Of a DNA stretch of 64,000 nt, positions 46,532 through 55,194 are shown piece after piece. Source of the stretch: Empedobacter tilapiae (GTDB taxonomy: Bacteria; Bacteroidota; Bacteroidia; Flavobacteriales; Weeksellaceae); contig NZ_SRPE01000001.1 of NCBI RefSeq assembly GCF_004785645.1, positions 124,001-188,000 on the forward strand. The letters run 5' to 3'. The first letter of the stretch is position 1; every line of letters begins with the position of its first letter. The notes under the pieces were generated by a model. That model saw only the letters and a program-made list of their open reading frames with translations. It made no database searches and was not told the DNA's origin. The position numbers were made by a program, and so were the translations under genes.

Positions 46532-47816
46532 AATTTTCTTACCGATTTGTTTAGTTGTTGCTACTTTCGCTCATGCGCAGGAAACCAACGTTTCTTTGCA
46601 GGAAGTTATTCAACAAAGTTTGCAGAACAACAAATCTGTGAAAGTTGCCGAAGCTGCTAAAAATACAAGTGAGTATAAAGTACAAAGCGCTAAAAACAAT
46701 CGTTTACCAGACATTTCGTTAAGTGGACAATACATGCATTTGTTTACTACAACAAATGTAGACATCAAACTTCCGATGCAATCTTCTGGAGGAGGAATGG
46801 GAGTTGAACCAAATCAATTATTATTAGGACAAGCAAGTGCTTCTGTTCCTATTTTTGCTGGATTTAAAATTAAAAATGCAATCAAAAGCAGTGAATTAAT
46901 GGTTGATTTATCGAACTTACAAATCGAAGCAACAAAAGAAAATGTGGTTTGGCAAACTATCAATCTATATTTTGGATTGTACAAAACGCAACGTTCTATC
47001 GATGTGTTAAACGAAAACTTAGTCAGAGCAAATCAACGTGTGAAAGATTTTCAGAACTTTTTGGATAACGGAATCATCGCAAGAAATGATTTGTTAAGAG
47101 CAAAATTACAAGCTTCGAATGTACAAGTTGCAATTGATGAAGCCGAAACGCAATACAAAAACATCAATTACCGATTGAATTTATTGACTGGGCAAGACGA
47201 AAGTAAAATCGTTCATGTTGATAATGTAGAAACTTTGAAAACCATCAATCAAAATTCTCAAGATTACGTCAATCGTACTGATGTAAAATCATATGATGTA
47301 AAAAATCAGATTGCTGATAGTCAAATCAAAATCGCAAAAGCAGCTTATTACCCTCAATTAGCAGTTTCTGCTGGCTATGTTGCAATGGATATTGACAAAG
47401 TTGCCTCCGTTACAAATGCGACAAATGTTGGTGTTGGATTGAAATATGATTTGTCTTCTTTGTATAAAAATAAAGCAGAAGTTGAAATTGCAAAAGCTCA
47501 GAAATTAGAAAATGAGATGCAAAAAGAAACGACAATTGATAAAGCTAAAGTTGAAATGAACGAAGCTTTTCAAAAGTATGATTTAGCAAAAAAGAAAAAT
47601 AATGTTTACAAAGAAGCTGTAGAACAAGCGAACGAAAACTACAGAATTGTAAAAGATAAAAACGACAACGGATTGGCTGATACAAATGATTTATTAGAAG
47701 CGGATGTACAACAATTACAAGCAAAAATTAATCAAGTTGTTGGAGATGCAGACGAACAATTGGCAATCTACGAATATTACTATACTACAGGAATTTTATT
47801 AGAAAACGTACAATAA
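46521..47816 (+). CDS. TolC family outer-membrane efflux protein
   Basis: Outer-membrane exit channel (431 aa) with signal peptide (LPICLVVATFAHAQ). It has the two OEP repeats of TolC, seen as long heptad-like helices around residues 165-215 (VLNENLVRANQRVKDFQNF, GIIARNDLLRAKLQ) and 350-420 (DLAKKKNNVYKEAVEQA, GLADTNDLLEADVQ). It begins within the last codons of tetR, and the HlyD gene follows 11 bases downstream. Confidence 0.93.
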   Translation: MKNKIFLPICLVVATFAHAQETNVSLQEVIQQSLQNNKSVKVAEAAKNTSEYKVQSAKNNRLPDISLSGQYMHLFTTTNVDIKLPMQSSGGGMGVEPNQLLLGQASASVPIFAGFKIKNAIKSSELMVDLSNLQIEATKENVVWQTINLYFGLYKTQRSIDVLNENLVRANQRVKDFQNFLDNGIIARNDLLRAKLQASNVQVAIDEAETQYKNINYRLNLLTGQDESKIVHVDNVETLKTINQNSQDYVNRTDVKSYDVKNQIADSQIKIAKAAYYPQLAVSAGYVAMDIDKVASVTNATNVGVGLKYDLSSLYKNKAEVEIAKAQKLENEMQKETTIDKAKVEMNEAFQKYDLAKKKNNVYKEAVEQANENYRIVKDKNDNGLADTNDLLEADVQQLQAKINQVVGDADEQLAIYEYYYTTGILLENVQ

Positions 47817-47827
47817 CACCTCTCGAT

Positions 47828-49021
47828 ATGGAAGAAAATAATCAAGAAAAGAAAAAAATAAATTCAAAATTTATCATCGTTTTAGGAGCATTAATCATCC
47901 TTGGAGGTGGATATGGAATTTATAAATATATGCACGGACAAGCGCACGAAATCACTGATGATGCACAAGTTGAAGCTAAAATAACACCTGTTATTCCTAA
48001 AGTCTCAGGATATATTCAGAAGATTTTAGTAGAAGATAACCAAATGGTTCACAAAGGTGATACATTAGTTGTTTTAGACGGATCTGAATTTGCCTTGAAA
48101 TTACAACAATCTAATGATGCTTTATTACAAGCAGAAGGTCAATTAGGTGTTGCTCACGCAGGCGTTTCTCAAGCTGGTGCAGCAATCGGAGTAACAGAAG
48201 CTGGTGCAGTTGCAGCAAATACTACAATCGAAACAGCTCAAGCAAGTGTTAATACAGCTCAAGCAAATGTAGAAGCAGCAAAAGTACAAGTTTGGAGAAC
48301 GAAAAATGATTTTGATCGTTACAATAAATTATACCAAAATCAATCAATCACAAAACAACAATACGAGCAAGCTTTAGCAGCAAAAGAGACGGCAGAAAAA
48401 CAATTGCGAATTGTACAAGAACAATTAGGTGTTTCTCGTGCTCAATTAGCTTCTACAGCAAAACAAGCACAAGCTACAGCAAAACAAGTAAACACTTCTA
48501 AAGCACAAGCTGATGCTTCTAAAGCACAAATTAAAGTAGCTGAAGCAGCAATTGGTCAAAGCAGAACAAACATCGAAAATGCAAAATTATATTTATCTTA
48601 TACGTATGTAATTGCGGCTGAAGATGGTCAAGTCTCTAAAATTAACTTACAACCAGGACAATTGGTACAAGCTGGTCAATCGTTATTCAATATTGTAAAA
48701 GCAAATAATCTTTGGGTTGTAGCAAATTACAAAGAAACACAATTAGAAAAAATTAGAGAAGGACAAGAAGCAATCATCAAAGTTGATGCATATCCAAACC
48801 ACGAATTCAAAGCAAAAGTAACGTCTTTATCTCCTGCAACAGGTGCTAAGTTTGCGTTATTACCTCCAGATAATGCGTCTGGTAACTTCGTAAAAACAGT
48901 TCAACGTGTTCCTATTAAAATCGAATTTATCGATAAAAATGACGAAATGTTGAAATTGATTCGTCCAGGTATGAACGTGGAAGCTGATATTCTTTTAAAA
49001 TCGAATACTTCTGCAAAATAA
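47828..49021 (+). CDS. HlyD/EmrA family membrane fusion protein
   Basis: Periplasmic adaptor (397 aa) linking the inner-membrane pump to the TolC channel. One N-terminal transmembrane segment (FIIVLGALIILGGGYGIY) is followed by a lipoyl half-motif (VIPKVSGYIQKILVEDNQMVHKGD), a long Ala/Gln-rich coiled coil (about 95-245) and the closing lipoyl and beta-barrel part (AAEDGQVSKINLQPGQLVQAG). The type of coiled coil and the neighbour at 49043 point to the EmrA branch. Confidence 0.93.
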   Translation: MEENNQEKKKINSKFIIVLGALIILGGGYGIYKYMHGQAHEITDDAQVEAKITPVIPKVSGYIQKILVEDNQMVHKGDTLVVLDGSEFALKLQQSNDALLQAEGQLGVAHAGVSQAGAAIGVTEAGAVAANTTIETAQASVNTAQANVEAAKVQVWRTKNDFDRYNKLYQNQSITKQQYEQALAAKETAEKQLRIVQEQLGVSRAQLASTAKQAQATAKQVNTSKAQADASKAQIKVAEAAIGQSRTNIENAKLYLSYTYVIAAEDGQVSKINLQPGQLVQAGQSLFNIVKANNLWVVANYKETQLEKIREGQEAIIKVDAYPNHEFKAKVTSLSPATGAKFALLPPDNASGNFVKTVQRVPIKIEFIDKNDEMLKLIRPGMNVEADILLKSNTSAK

Positions 49022-49042
49022 TCATCGATATTCAGAAAAATT

Positions 49043-50614
49043 ATGGAAGAAAATAATTTAGTTGAATATGGTGCAAGACGTGTAATCATCACCATTACCG
49101 CCATCATGTGTGCATTGTTAGAGATTGTTGATACAACAATTGTTAACGTTGCAATGAACGACATGAAAGGTAGTTTAGGTGTCTCTTTAACTGATATTGC
49201 GTGGGTGGTTACCGCTTACGCAATTGCCAACGTAATTGTAGTACCGATGACCAGCTGGTTGTCACAACAATTTGGACGACGCAATTATTTTGCGGCTTCG
49301 ATTATCATTTTTACAGTTGCTTCGTTTCTTTGTGGAAATGCAACAACATTGTGGGAAATTATCTTGTTCCGATTTATTCAAGGACTTGGTGGTGGAGCAC
49401 TATTGGTAACTTCGCAAACTATTATTACCGAAAGTTATCCACCAAACAAACGTGGTTTAGCACAAGCAATCTACGGAATGGGTGTTATCGTTGGTCCTAC
49501 TCTTGGTCCACCTTTGGGAGGTTATATTATTGATAATTGGTCTTGGCCATATATATTTTACATCAATATTCCTATCGGGATTATTGCAGTATTATTAACG
49601 ATGTCATTTGTTCGTAGCCCAAAATATGCTGAAAAATCAAAACTAAGTCAAGTCGATTTCTTAGGAATTATTTTGTTAGCTATTGCGGTTGGATCGTTAC
49701 AATATGTATTAGAACACGGACAACAAGACGATTGGTTTGAAAACACAACGATTGTAACTTTAAGTTTAGCAAGTTTCTTTGGATTCATTTTATTTGTTTG
49801 GAGAGAATTAGTTTTCAAACATCCAATTGTAAATTTACGTGTACTAAAAGATAGCAACTTGGCAGTTGGTACTATTTTATCCTTCATCTTAGGATTTGGA
49901 TTATATGGATCGACATTCGTTATTCCAATTTATACACAATCAATCTTAGGATGGACAGCAACTGATGCAGGTTTATTATTAATTCCTTCATCGTTGATGA
50001 CTGCTTTCATGATGCCAATCATTGCAACAATGTTACAAAAAGGTGTACCACCAAAATATATGGTTGCAGGAGGATTCTTTATCTTTTTCTGTTACAGTTT
50101 TTGGTCATACAAAATCTTAACACCAGACACAGGTTCAGAGCATTTCTTCTGGCCATTAATTGTACGTGGAGTTGGATTAGGATTATTATTTGTACCCGTT
50201 ACCACACTTTCACTTTCGAGCTTGAAAGGGCAACAAATTGGTGAAGGAGCTGCCTTTACAGGTATGATGCGTCAGTTAGGAGGATCTTTTGGTATTGCAA
50301 TTATTACAACATTTATTTCTCGTTGGACAGTTGGACACCGAACAAATTTAGTTTCGCATCTTGATACATCCGATTTTGATGTACAAAAACATATTCAGAA
50401 TTTACAAATGAGCTTCGTGAGCAAAGGTTTTGCCCCAAATGAAGCATTAAATAAAGCCTACAACCTACTCGATTTACAAGTTACCAAACAAGCAACTGTA
50501 TTAACGTACATGGACGTTTTCTTGTATTTGGGTGTAGTTTTCCTAATCTGTATTCCGTTTATTTTGTTCTTTATCAAAAAAGGAGCAGGTAAAGTAATCA
50601 GTGCAGGACATTAA
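49043..50614 (+). CDS. EmrB/DHA2 family multidrug MFS transporter
   Basis: Proton-coupled drug exporter of the DHA2 branch (523 aa, 14 transmembrane segments). Visible motifs are LEIVDTTIVNVAMNDM in helix 1, the motif A region WLSQQFGRRNYF after helix 2, and the motif C stretch YGMGVIVGPTLGPPLGG in helix 5. It completes the TetR-TolC-HlyD-MFS set, a self-contained tripartite EmrAB-TolC pump. A terminator follows. Confidence 0.94.
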   Translation: MEENNLVEYGARRVIITITAIMCALLEIVDTTIVNVAMNDMKGSLGVSLTDIAWVVTAYAIANVIVVPMTSWLSQQFGRRNYFAASIIIFTVASFLCGNATTLWEIILFRFIQGLGGGALLVTSQTIITESYPPNKRGLAQAIYGMGVIVGPTLGPPLGGYIIDNWSWPYIFYINIPIGIIAVLLTMSFVRSPKYAEKSKLSQVDFLGIILLAIAVGSLQYVLEHGQQDDWFENTTIVTLSLASFFGFILFVWRELVFKHPIVNLRVLKDSNLAVGTILSFILGFGLYGSTFVIPIYTQSILGWTATDAGLLLIPSSLMTAFMMPIIATMLQKGVPPKYMVAGGFFIFFCYSFWSYKILTPDTGSEHFFWPLIVRGVGLGLLFVPVTTLSLSSLKGQQIGEGAAFTGMMRQLGGSFGIAIITTFISRWTVGHRTNLVSHLDTSDFDVQKHIQNLQMSFVSKGFAPNEALNKAYNLLDLQVTKQATVLTYMDVFLYLGVVFLICIPFILFFIKKGAGKVISAGH

Positions 50615-50656
50615 TCAGAATAATTATTTTTAGTATTTCAGGTTTTTTATAAATGT

Positions 50657-50690
50657 AAAATCCATCTCAGTTCTTGAGATGGATTTTTTT
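50657..50690 (+). terminator. Terminator of the efflux operon
   Basis: TCCATCTCA-gttct-TGAGATGGA stem followed by seven T. Confidence 0.85.
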
Positions 50691-50749
50691 GTTGAATTAT
50701 TTACTTCAATTTATCAGAATTAGATTACTTTAGAAACTTAATACTATTT

Positions 50750-52057
50750 ATGAAAAACTCTATATTAACATCTATTACAGCCTATTTCCTCTTTTCTTTT
50801 TCGGCCAATGCTCAAAAAGTTTTTACTTCTGATGTCAATAACTTTTGGAAAGCATATGATAAAATTGTACAAACAAATGACACTGTATTGCAGTATAAAT
50901 ATTTGAATGACGACTATTTATCAAAAGGAACAGAAGGTTTAAAATTAATACGAGAAGCAAGAAATTACACTGATAAAGATTACATCAATGCAATTAATTC
51001 TTATCCCAAGTTCTGGAATTCAGTTCGAAAAAATACCCTAAAATCTAAAAAGCTTTCAAAAAAATTAAACAGTGGAATTGAAAAACTTCAATTGATTTAT
51101 CCTGAATTAAAACCTGCTAATATTTACTTTACGATTGGTGCTTTACGTACAAATGGAACCATAAAAAATGGAAATGTTTTGATAGGAAGTGAATTCGCTA
51201 TGGCGGATAAAAATACTGTTACAGACGAGTTTGCTGAAGATGTACGCAGTGCAAGACGTTTATTTTTTGATAGCGAACCGATTAAGCATTTGGTGTTAAT
51301 GAATGTACACGAATTTGTGCATACACAACAAAAATTACCTTTAAACAATCTTCTTTCGAATGTTATTTACGAAGGGATTGCAGAGTTTGTTTCTGTAAAA
51401 GCCATGAATGTACCATCGGTAGCTCCTGCTATTGAATATGGCAAACAAAATAACGAAAAGATAAGAGCGCGATTTGAACAAGAAATGTTTACTCTTAATA
51501 ACTTATATAAATGGCTTTGGGGAGATTCCCCAAATGAATTTGGCGTAAGAGATTTAGGCTATTATATCGGTTATCAGATGGCTGAAAATTATTACAATCA
51601 GGCTGAAAATAAACAAAATGCAATCAAAGAATTAATCGAATTGGATTATGTAAACGAAGCGATTATTGAAGATTATGTAACTAAATCAAATTATTTTTCT
51701 AAATCATTAGAAGAACTTCAAAAAGATTATGAAAATTCGCGACCTACAGTAATTGGAATAAAACAGTTTAATAATTACAGTAAAAATGTTGATCCCAAAA
51801 CAAAAGAAATTACCATCCTTTTTTCTGAACCTTTAAATGGTTTTAATACTGGTACTGATTATGGTGAATTGGGAGAAGCGGCATTTCCTAAAAATACGAT
51901 TAAAAAAAGTCAATGGTCTGCCGATAATAAAAGTTGGACAATTGAAGTGGAATTAAAACCGAATAGAAAATATCAGCTTATAATTACAAGTAACTTTAGA
52001 AATACAACTAATTACCCTCTAAAAAACTATCTGATAGAATTTGAAACTTCTAATTAG
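50750..52057 (+). CDS. Secreted DUF2268-like putative zinc peptidase with Ig-like C-terminus
   Basis: Exported protein (435 aa) with signal peptide (AYFLFSFSANAQ). The middle has a gluzincin-type zinc site: HEFVH at 187-191 and a likely third ligand Glu208 in YEGIAEFVS, the spacing seen in DUF2268/GldB-related proteins. The C-terminal 100 residues (KTKEITILFSEPLNG, WTIEVELKPNRKYQLII) resemble a bacterial Ig-like Big_5 domain. No T9SS sorting domain is present, so it probably stays in the periplasm. It is monocistronic and ends at a CCTTGTCAAGG-type hairpin. Confidence 0.68.
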   Translation: MKNSILTSITAYFLFSFSANAQKVFTSDVNNFWKAYDKIVQTNDTVLQYKYLNDDYLSKGTEGLKLIREARNYTDKDYINAINSYPKFWNSVRKNTLKSKKLSKKLNSGIEKLQLIYPELKPANIYFTIGALRTNGTIKNGNVLIGSEFAMADKNTVTDEFAEDVRSARRLFFDSEPIKHLVLMNVHEFVHTQQKLPLNNLLSNVIYEGIAEFVSVKAMNVPSVAPAIEYGKQNNEKIRARFEQEMFTLNNLYKWLWGDSPNEFGVRDLGYYIGYQMAENYYNQAENKQNAIKELIELDYVNEAIIEDYVTKSNYFSKSLEELQKDYENSRPTVIGIKQFNNYSKNVDPKTKEITILFSEPLNGFNTGTDYGELGEAAFPKNTIKKSQWSADNKSWTIEVELKPNRKYQLIITSNFRNTTNYPLKNYLIEFETSN

Positions 52058-52072
52058 GTTTGAATAAGTAAA

Positions 52073-52105
52073 ATCCTTGTCAAGATTTGAAGCCTTGACA
52101 AGGAT
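52073..52105. repeat. CCTTGTCAAGG-family hairpin, copy 1
   Basis: ATCCTTGTCAAG / CTTGACAAGGAT, 12 perfect base pairs and a nine-base loop, between convergent genes; probably acts as terminator. Confidence 0.7.
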
Positions 52106-52114
52106 ATAAATATC

Positions 52115-52816
52115 TTAATTTGGATTCTCTCCTTTATTTGTAAGCAACGTACTGTTTCTTGAAGCTTTTACAATCTCGTTCAAATCATGGTACAAATTAG
52201 ACCAATCAGGTAAATCTTTCATTGCCGTTATAAAATTGAGATATGACCTCAACACTTTTTCTAATTCTTTTCGAGTAGATGTTGCACTCGATAATTGACG
52301 AAGATCTGCATTAGCTTCGGCTTGTTCTGCAAAAATAACTTCAAATGCTTGATGCTTTGTTTTCAAATCGTCAAAAGCTGTTGCAAGCGCTAAATTTGTA
52401 AGACGTTGTGTATTCTCAGGCTTTTCTAATTCTTCGATAAGCTTCTTCAATTGAGCTGTTTCAGCAGAATAGCTCATCAAATCAAGACTTAACCCAAAAG
52501 TTCTGAACACACCGTACAAAACTTCCGCATCCTGATAATTTGCAATAGAAGTTAATTTGCGGTAACCATTCAGGAAAGCCTTCATGTTACTAAATGCAAC
52601 ATCTCGCTCTTTATCTGCCTCGGCAACATGTTTCCCTTTCCCGCTATAGGTCTGCTTTGTATAAACAGTATCGTATCTGTTATAAGAAGTTTCCAAAGCC
52701 AAAAGTAAAGGATGATTTTCTATAATTTTATAATTCCCTGTTTTAGAAGAATTGATTAATCGTTGCGCCAATGTCGCCAGATTTTTTGTAGATAATTTTG
52801 ATAAATTCACTTTCAT
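52115..52816 (-). CDS. DUF6261 family protein
   Basis: All-helical cytoplasmic protein of 233 aa from the DUF6261 family, seen mainly in Bacteroidota. Typical segments are the N-terminal KLSTKNLATLAQRLI, DTVYTKQTYSGKGKHVAEAD and KERDVAFSNMKAFLNGYRK. The C-terminal half is a long helical bundle with LEKVLRSYLNFITAMKDLP. No function is known. It is transcribed toward the hairpin at 52.1 kb, and a 42-bp repeat array lies upstream of its start. Confidence 0.72.
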   Translation of the reverse strand: MKVNLSKLSTKNLATLAQRLINSSKTGNYKIIENHPLLLALETSYNRYDTVYTKQTYSGKGKHVAEADKERDVAFSNMKAFLNGYRKLTSIANYQDAEVLYGVFRTFGLSLDLMSYSAETAQLKKLIEELEKPENTQRLTNLALATAFDDLKTKHQAFEVIFAEQAEANADLRQLSSATSTRKELEKVLRSYLNFITAMKDLPDWSNLYHDLNEIVKASRNSTLLTNKGENPN

Positions 52817-53248
52817 AATAGGTAGATTAAGTATTTATAATTCGCTTAATTTTAATGATTTATAAATATAATCAATAAATCTTATAATTATTAATGAGAA
52901 AACATTACAAACAGATTTATTTGTAATAAAATCTTCTTAGCAAACATTACAAACACACCTATTTATAATTAAATCTTCTTGGCAATCATTACAAACACAC
53001 CTATTTGTAATTAAATCTTCTTGGCAATCATTACAAACACACCTATTTGTAATTAAATCTTCTTGGCAATCATTACAAACACATCTGTTTGTAATTAAAT
53101 CTTCTTGGCAAACATTAAAAACAGACTTGTTTTTAATAAAATGAAAATCCTACTAAGCTGAAATATTTTTTTATTAAAACAATTCGTTTATTAATAATTA
53201 TATTTACAAGAAATTAGTAATATACAAGCTTTCCAAACATAACACTGA
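52817..53248. other. Gene-free region holding a 42-bp repeat array
   Basis: About 430 bases with no gene between DUF6261 and the broken immunity gene. The middle 240 bases are the tandem array described separately; the flanks are AT-rich with no signal I can name. Confidence 0.6.
52903..53142. repeat. Tandem array of 42-bp palindromic units, array 1
   Basis: Five full units start at 52903, 52945, 52987, 53029 and 53071, each exactly 42 bases apart, with a degenerate sixth at 53113. Each unit has a palindrome TTACAAA...TTTGTAA (up to nine pairs) and a 20-base spacer TTAAATCTTCTTGGCAATCA or close variant. Units 3 and 4 are identical; unit 6 changes both stem arms together (TTAAAAA...TTTTTAA). 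The same family occurs inverted at 61 kb. Confidence 0.92.
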
Positions 53249-53728
53249 ATGAACTCAACAGAAAATCTATTTTTTGAAATAAAAAGTCAATGAAATTTTA
53301 TAAGAATTTCGACAAAAAATACAATAAACTATAACTCAGAAATTGATTATGATAATAATTGGATTAATTGTTATATTGAGGTTAAAGGAGGAGCATTTCA
53401 AGGTAAATATTCAGCTGAAATTCTAACAATAACTTTTGAAGATTTTAAACAAAAGCTCGCAATTTTATATAATAAATTAGATGGAAAAGTAATATTTTCT
53501 GATTTAGAAGAATATTGTAAAATTGATATTTCAGGAGATGGTTCTGGTAAATTAAGAGCAAGTATTGAGTGTAATGATAAATCGGGTATATATTCTGCAA
53601 ATCTAACTTTTGATATTGATTTTGATCAAACTTTTCTTAAAGATATAATTAACCAACTCAATCAAATTACCAAAGCATTTCCAATAATTGGTGATTTTAA
53701 TATATCTAATAAATACGATGTATTATAA
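53249..53728 (+). pseudogene. WapI-like immunity protein gene interrupted by an in-frame TGA
   Basis: The frame opens at the ATG at 53249 (MNSTENLFFEIKSQ), meets TGA at 53291-53293, then stays open for 143 codons to 53728 with no ATG, GTG or TTG. The downstream peptide reads YDNNWINCYIEVKGGAFQGK, then LTITFEDFKQKLAILYNKLDG, and later LTFDIDFDQTFLKDIINQL and KAFPII. That pattern matches WapI-family immunity proteins, which protect cells from polymorphic contact toxins. No toxin gene is near. An alternative is a frameshift after the overlapping ATG at 53290 (MKFYKNFDKK) in the A-run near 53314. Either way the gene appears broken. Confidence 0.7.
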
Positions 53729-53758
53729 TAAAAAAATAAGACTAAACAGTATTCTAAT

Positions 53759-54169
53759 ATGAAAATATTCAATTTTCTTTTCTTTATTTTAATTATTTTA
53801 ACTTTAAACTCTTGCTTTTTAGCAATTACAGGAGCTCCACATTCTCACATATATAAAGAAATTTCTAACAAAAATGATTTAAAATTAAATGTATTTTGTA
53901 CATACTTAATCAAACAGATTAAAATAGGAAATGTGAATCCAAATGATTCAATTTATATTCAATCATCGAGCTTAAAAAAATTAAATGAAAGAAAATTATT
54001 AAATCATGATGATTTATCCGATTCAATGAGATTTTACAATTTGAGAATTGGAGATATTAAATTCCATAATAAAAAAAGAAAAGATACTATCAATATTATA
54101 AGAATAACTAGTAATGGAGATAAAACGGTTTACAAATTCCTTTTAGACTCAAGCGACAAAGAAAATTAA
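53759..54169 (+). CDS. Hypothetical lipoprotein
   Basis: Predicted lipoprotein of 136 aa. The lipobox ILTLNSC gives Cys19 as anchor, then FLAITGAPHSHIYKE. The mature part is hydrophilic, Lys/Asn rich and has a NPNDSIYIQSSSLKKLNERK stretch; no domain is recognised. It lies 30 bases after the broken immunity gene on the same strand, so the two may once have formed a unit, and is followed by a strong hairpin. Confidence 0.6.
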   Translation: MKIFNFLFFILIILTLNSCFLAITGAPHSHIYKEISNKNDLKLNVFCTYLIKQIKIGNVNPNDSIYIQSSSLKKLNERKLLNHDDLSDSMRFYNLRIGDIKFHNKKRKDTINIIRITSNGDKTVYKFLLDSSDKEN

Positions 54170-54231
54170 AAAAATTCAACTATAGCTAATATCTCATTAC
54201 CAACATATATAAACTCAACTAAATAAAAACA

Positions 54232-54270
54232 CCTTGTCAAGGTTTAGAACCTTGACAAGGATTATTGTTT
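54232..54270. repeat. CCTTGTCAAGG-family hairpin, copy 2 (terminator)
   Basis: CCTTGTCAAGGTT / AACCTTGACAAGG, 13 perfect pairs around a three-base loop, with a T-rich tail; between the convergent lipoprotein and trpF genes. Confidence 0.8.
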
Positions 54271-54271
54271 T

Positions 54272-54925
54272 TTATCCATTAACTGCTCTAAAAAAAGCTT
54301 CTAACTTCTTTTCGTCTAATTTTCCATCAGTTCGTACACCGCTACAAATATCCACACCAAAAGGTTGAACAGCGTCAATCGCTTCACGAACATTATCAGA
54401 ATTAAGACCTCCAGCCAAAAACAGTGGAATGTTAATTTCTTCTCTAATTTTTTTGCTAATCGCCCAATTATGCGTACGTCCCGTTCCGCCCAATTCTTTT
54501 ACTTGCAAATTAGGATTGCCGCTATCCAACAAAATAGCATCTACAAACTGAGATTTCTCTACCGCTTCTGTTACCGAATTTTCATCAATCACATGAATTA
54601 CTTGTACCAATTTTACCCAAGGTAATTCTTTTCTCAAAATTTGATATTCTTCGTTTTTCAGTTCATCAACCAACTGAATTGTATTCGTATAAACTTTTTT
54701 ATAATGTTGAATAATCGCTTCGGCAGTTGTTTCACTTGTTAATAAAAACGAAGCCAATGTTGGTGGAATAGTTTTAGTAATATCTTTGATTAAATCATCA
54801 CCAATAACACCAGGTCCGCTTGGCATATTACCTACTAAACCTAATCCATTCGCTCCATATTTTATTGCTTGTTGTGCTTCTTCTTTGCTACTAATACAAC
54901 AAATTTTAACTCTTGTTTTCATCAT
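54272..54925 (-). CDS. trpF: Phosphoribosylanthranilate isomerase-like protein
   Basis: TIM-barrel protein of 217 aa that matches TrpF, the third step of tryptophan synthesis. Signatures: RVKICCISSKEEAQQAI (family VKICG start, here VKICC), GANGLGLVGN, LLDSGNPN (catalytic-Asp region), GGTGRTHNWAI (family GGTGxxFDW, here with His-Asn replacing Phe-Asp) and FLAGGLNSDNVREAI, SGVRTDGKLD. The altered VKICC, short beta1 loop and GRTHNW suggest a divergent or stand-alone isomerase. No other trp gene is present, so a changed substrate cannot be excluded. Confidence 0.72.
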   Translation of the reverse strand: MMKTRVKICCISSKEEAQQAIKYGANGLGLVGNMPSGPGVIGDDLIKDITKTIPPTLASFLLTSETTAEAIIQHYKKVYTNTIQLVDELKNEEYQILRKELPWVKLVQVIHVIDENSVTEAVEKSQFVDAILLDSGNPNLQVKELGGTGRTHNWAISKKIREEINIPLFLAGGLNSDNVREAIDAVQPFGVDICSGVRTDGKLDEKKLEAFFRAVNG

Positions 54926-54982
54926 ATTATTGATTTTACTTTTAAATATACCTATTATTCATTTTAATTAAAAATTCGTCAA

Positions 54983-55102
54983 TTCGAGTGATTTTTAGAA
55001 ACAGAGTGAATAAAAATTGTATCGAGAATAGAATTTTATCATTAAAAAACTATTCTCGATACAAAATTCTTACAGAATTCCACTCGAACAGACGTTTTTT
55101 TT
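54983..55102. repeat. Nested inverted repeat, candidate structured RNA or mobile remnant
   Basis: An inner perfect 15-base stem TTGTATCGAGAATAG (55017-55031) / CTATTCTCGATACAA (55050-55064) lies inside an outer eight-base pair TTCGAGTG (54983-54990) / CACTCGAA (55081-55088). A run of eight T follows at 55095. There is no open reading frame. The gap is between the divergently placed trpF start and the prfA end. Confidence 0.6.
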
Positions 55103-55140
55103 GATAAAATTATCAAAATGAACAACGAGTTAAATATAAA

Positions 55141-55168
55141 AAAACACCTCAATTTCTTGAAGTGTTTT
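55141..55168 (-). terminator. Terminator of prfA
   Basis: ACACTTCAA / TTGAGGTGT on the minus strand forms nine pairs with one G-U wobble, followed by a T-run; the wobble pairs only in the minus-strand RNA. Confidence 0.8.
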
Positions 55169-55194
55169 GTATGATCTAAGATTTAGAATTGATT

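Noticed and set aside
52903-53142. CRISPR array
   Set aside because: Units are contiguous with near-identical spacers and there are no cas genes.
53290-53333. Short frame starting MKFYKNFDKK overlapping the TGA of the immunity pseudogene
   Set aside because: It stops after 14 codons; it is kept only as evidence for a possible frameshift.
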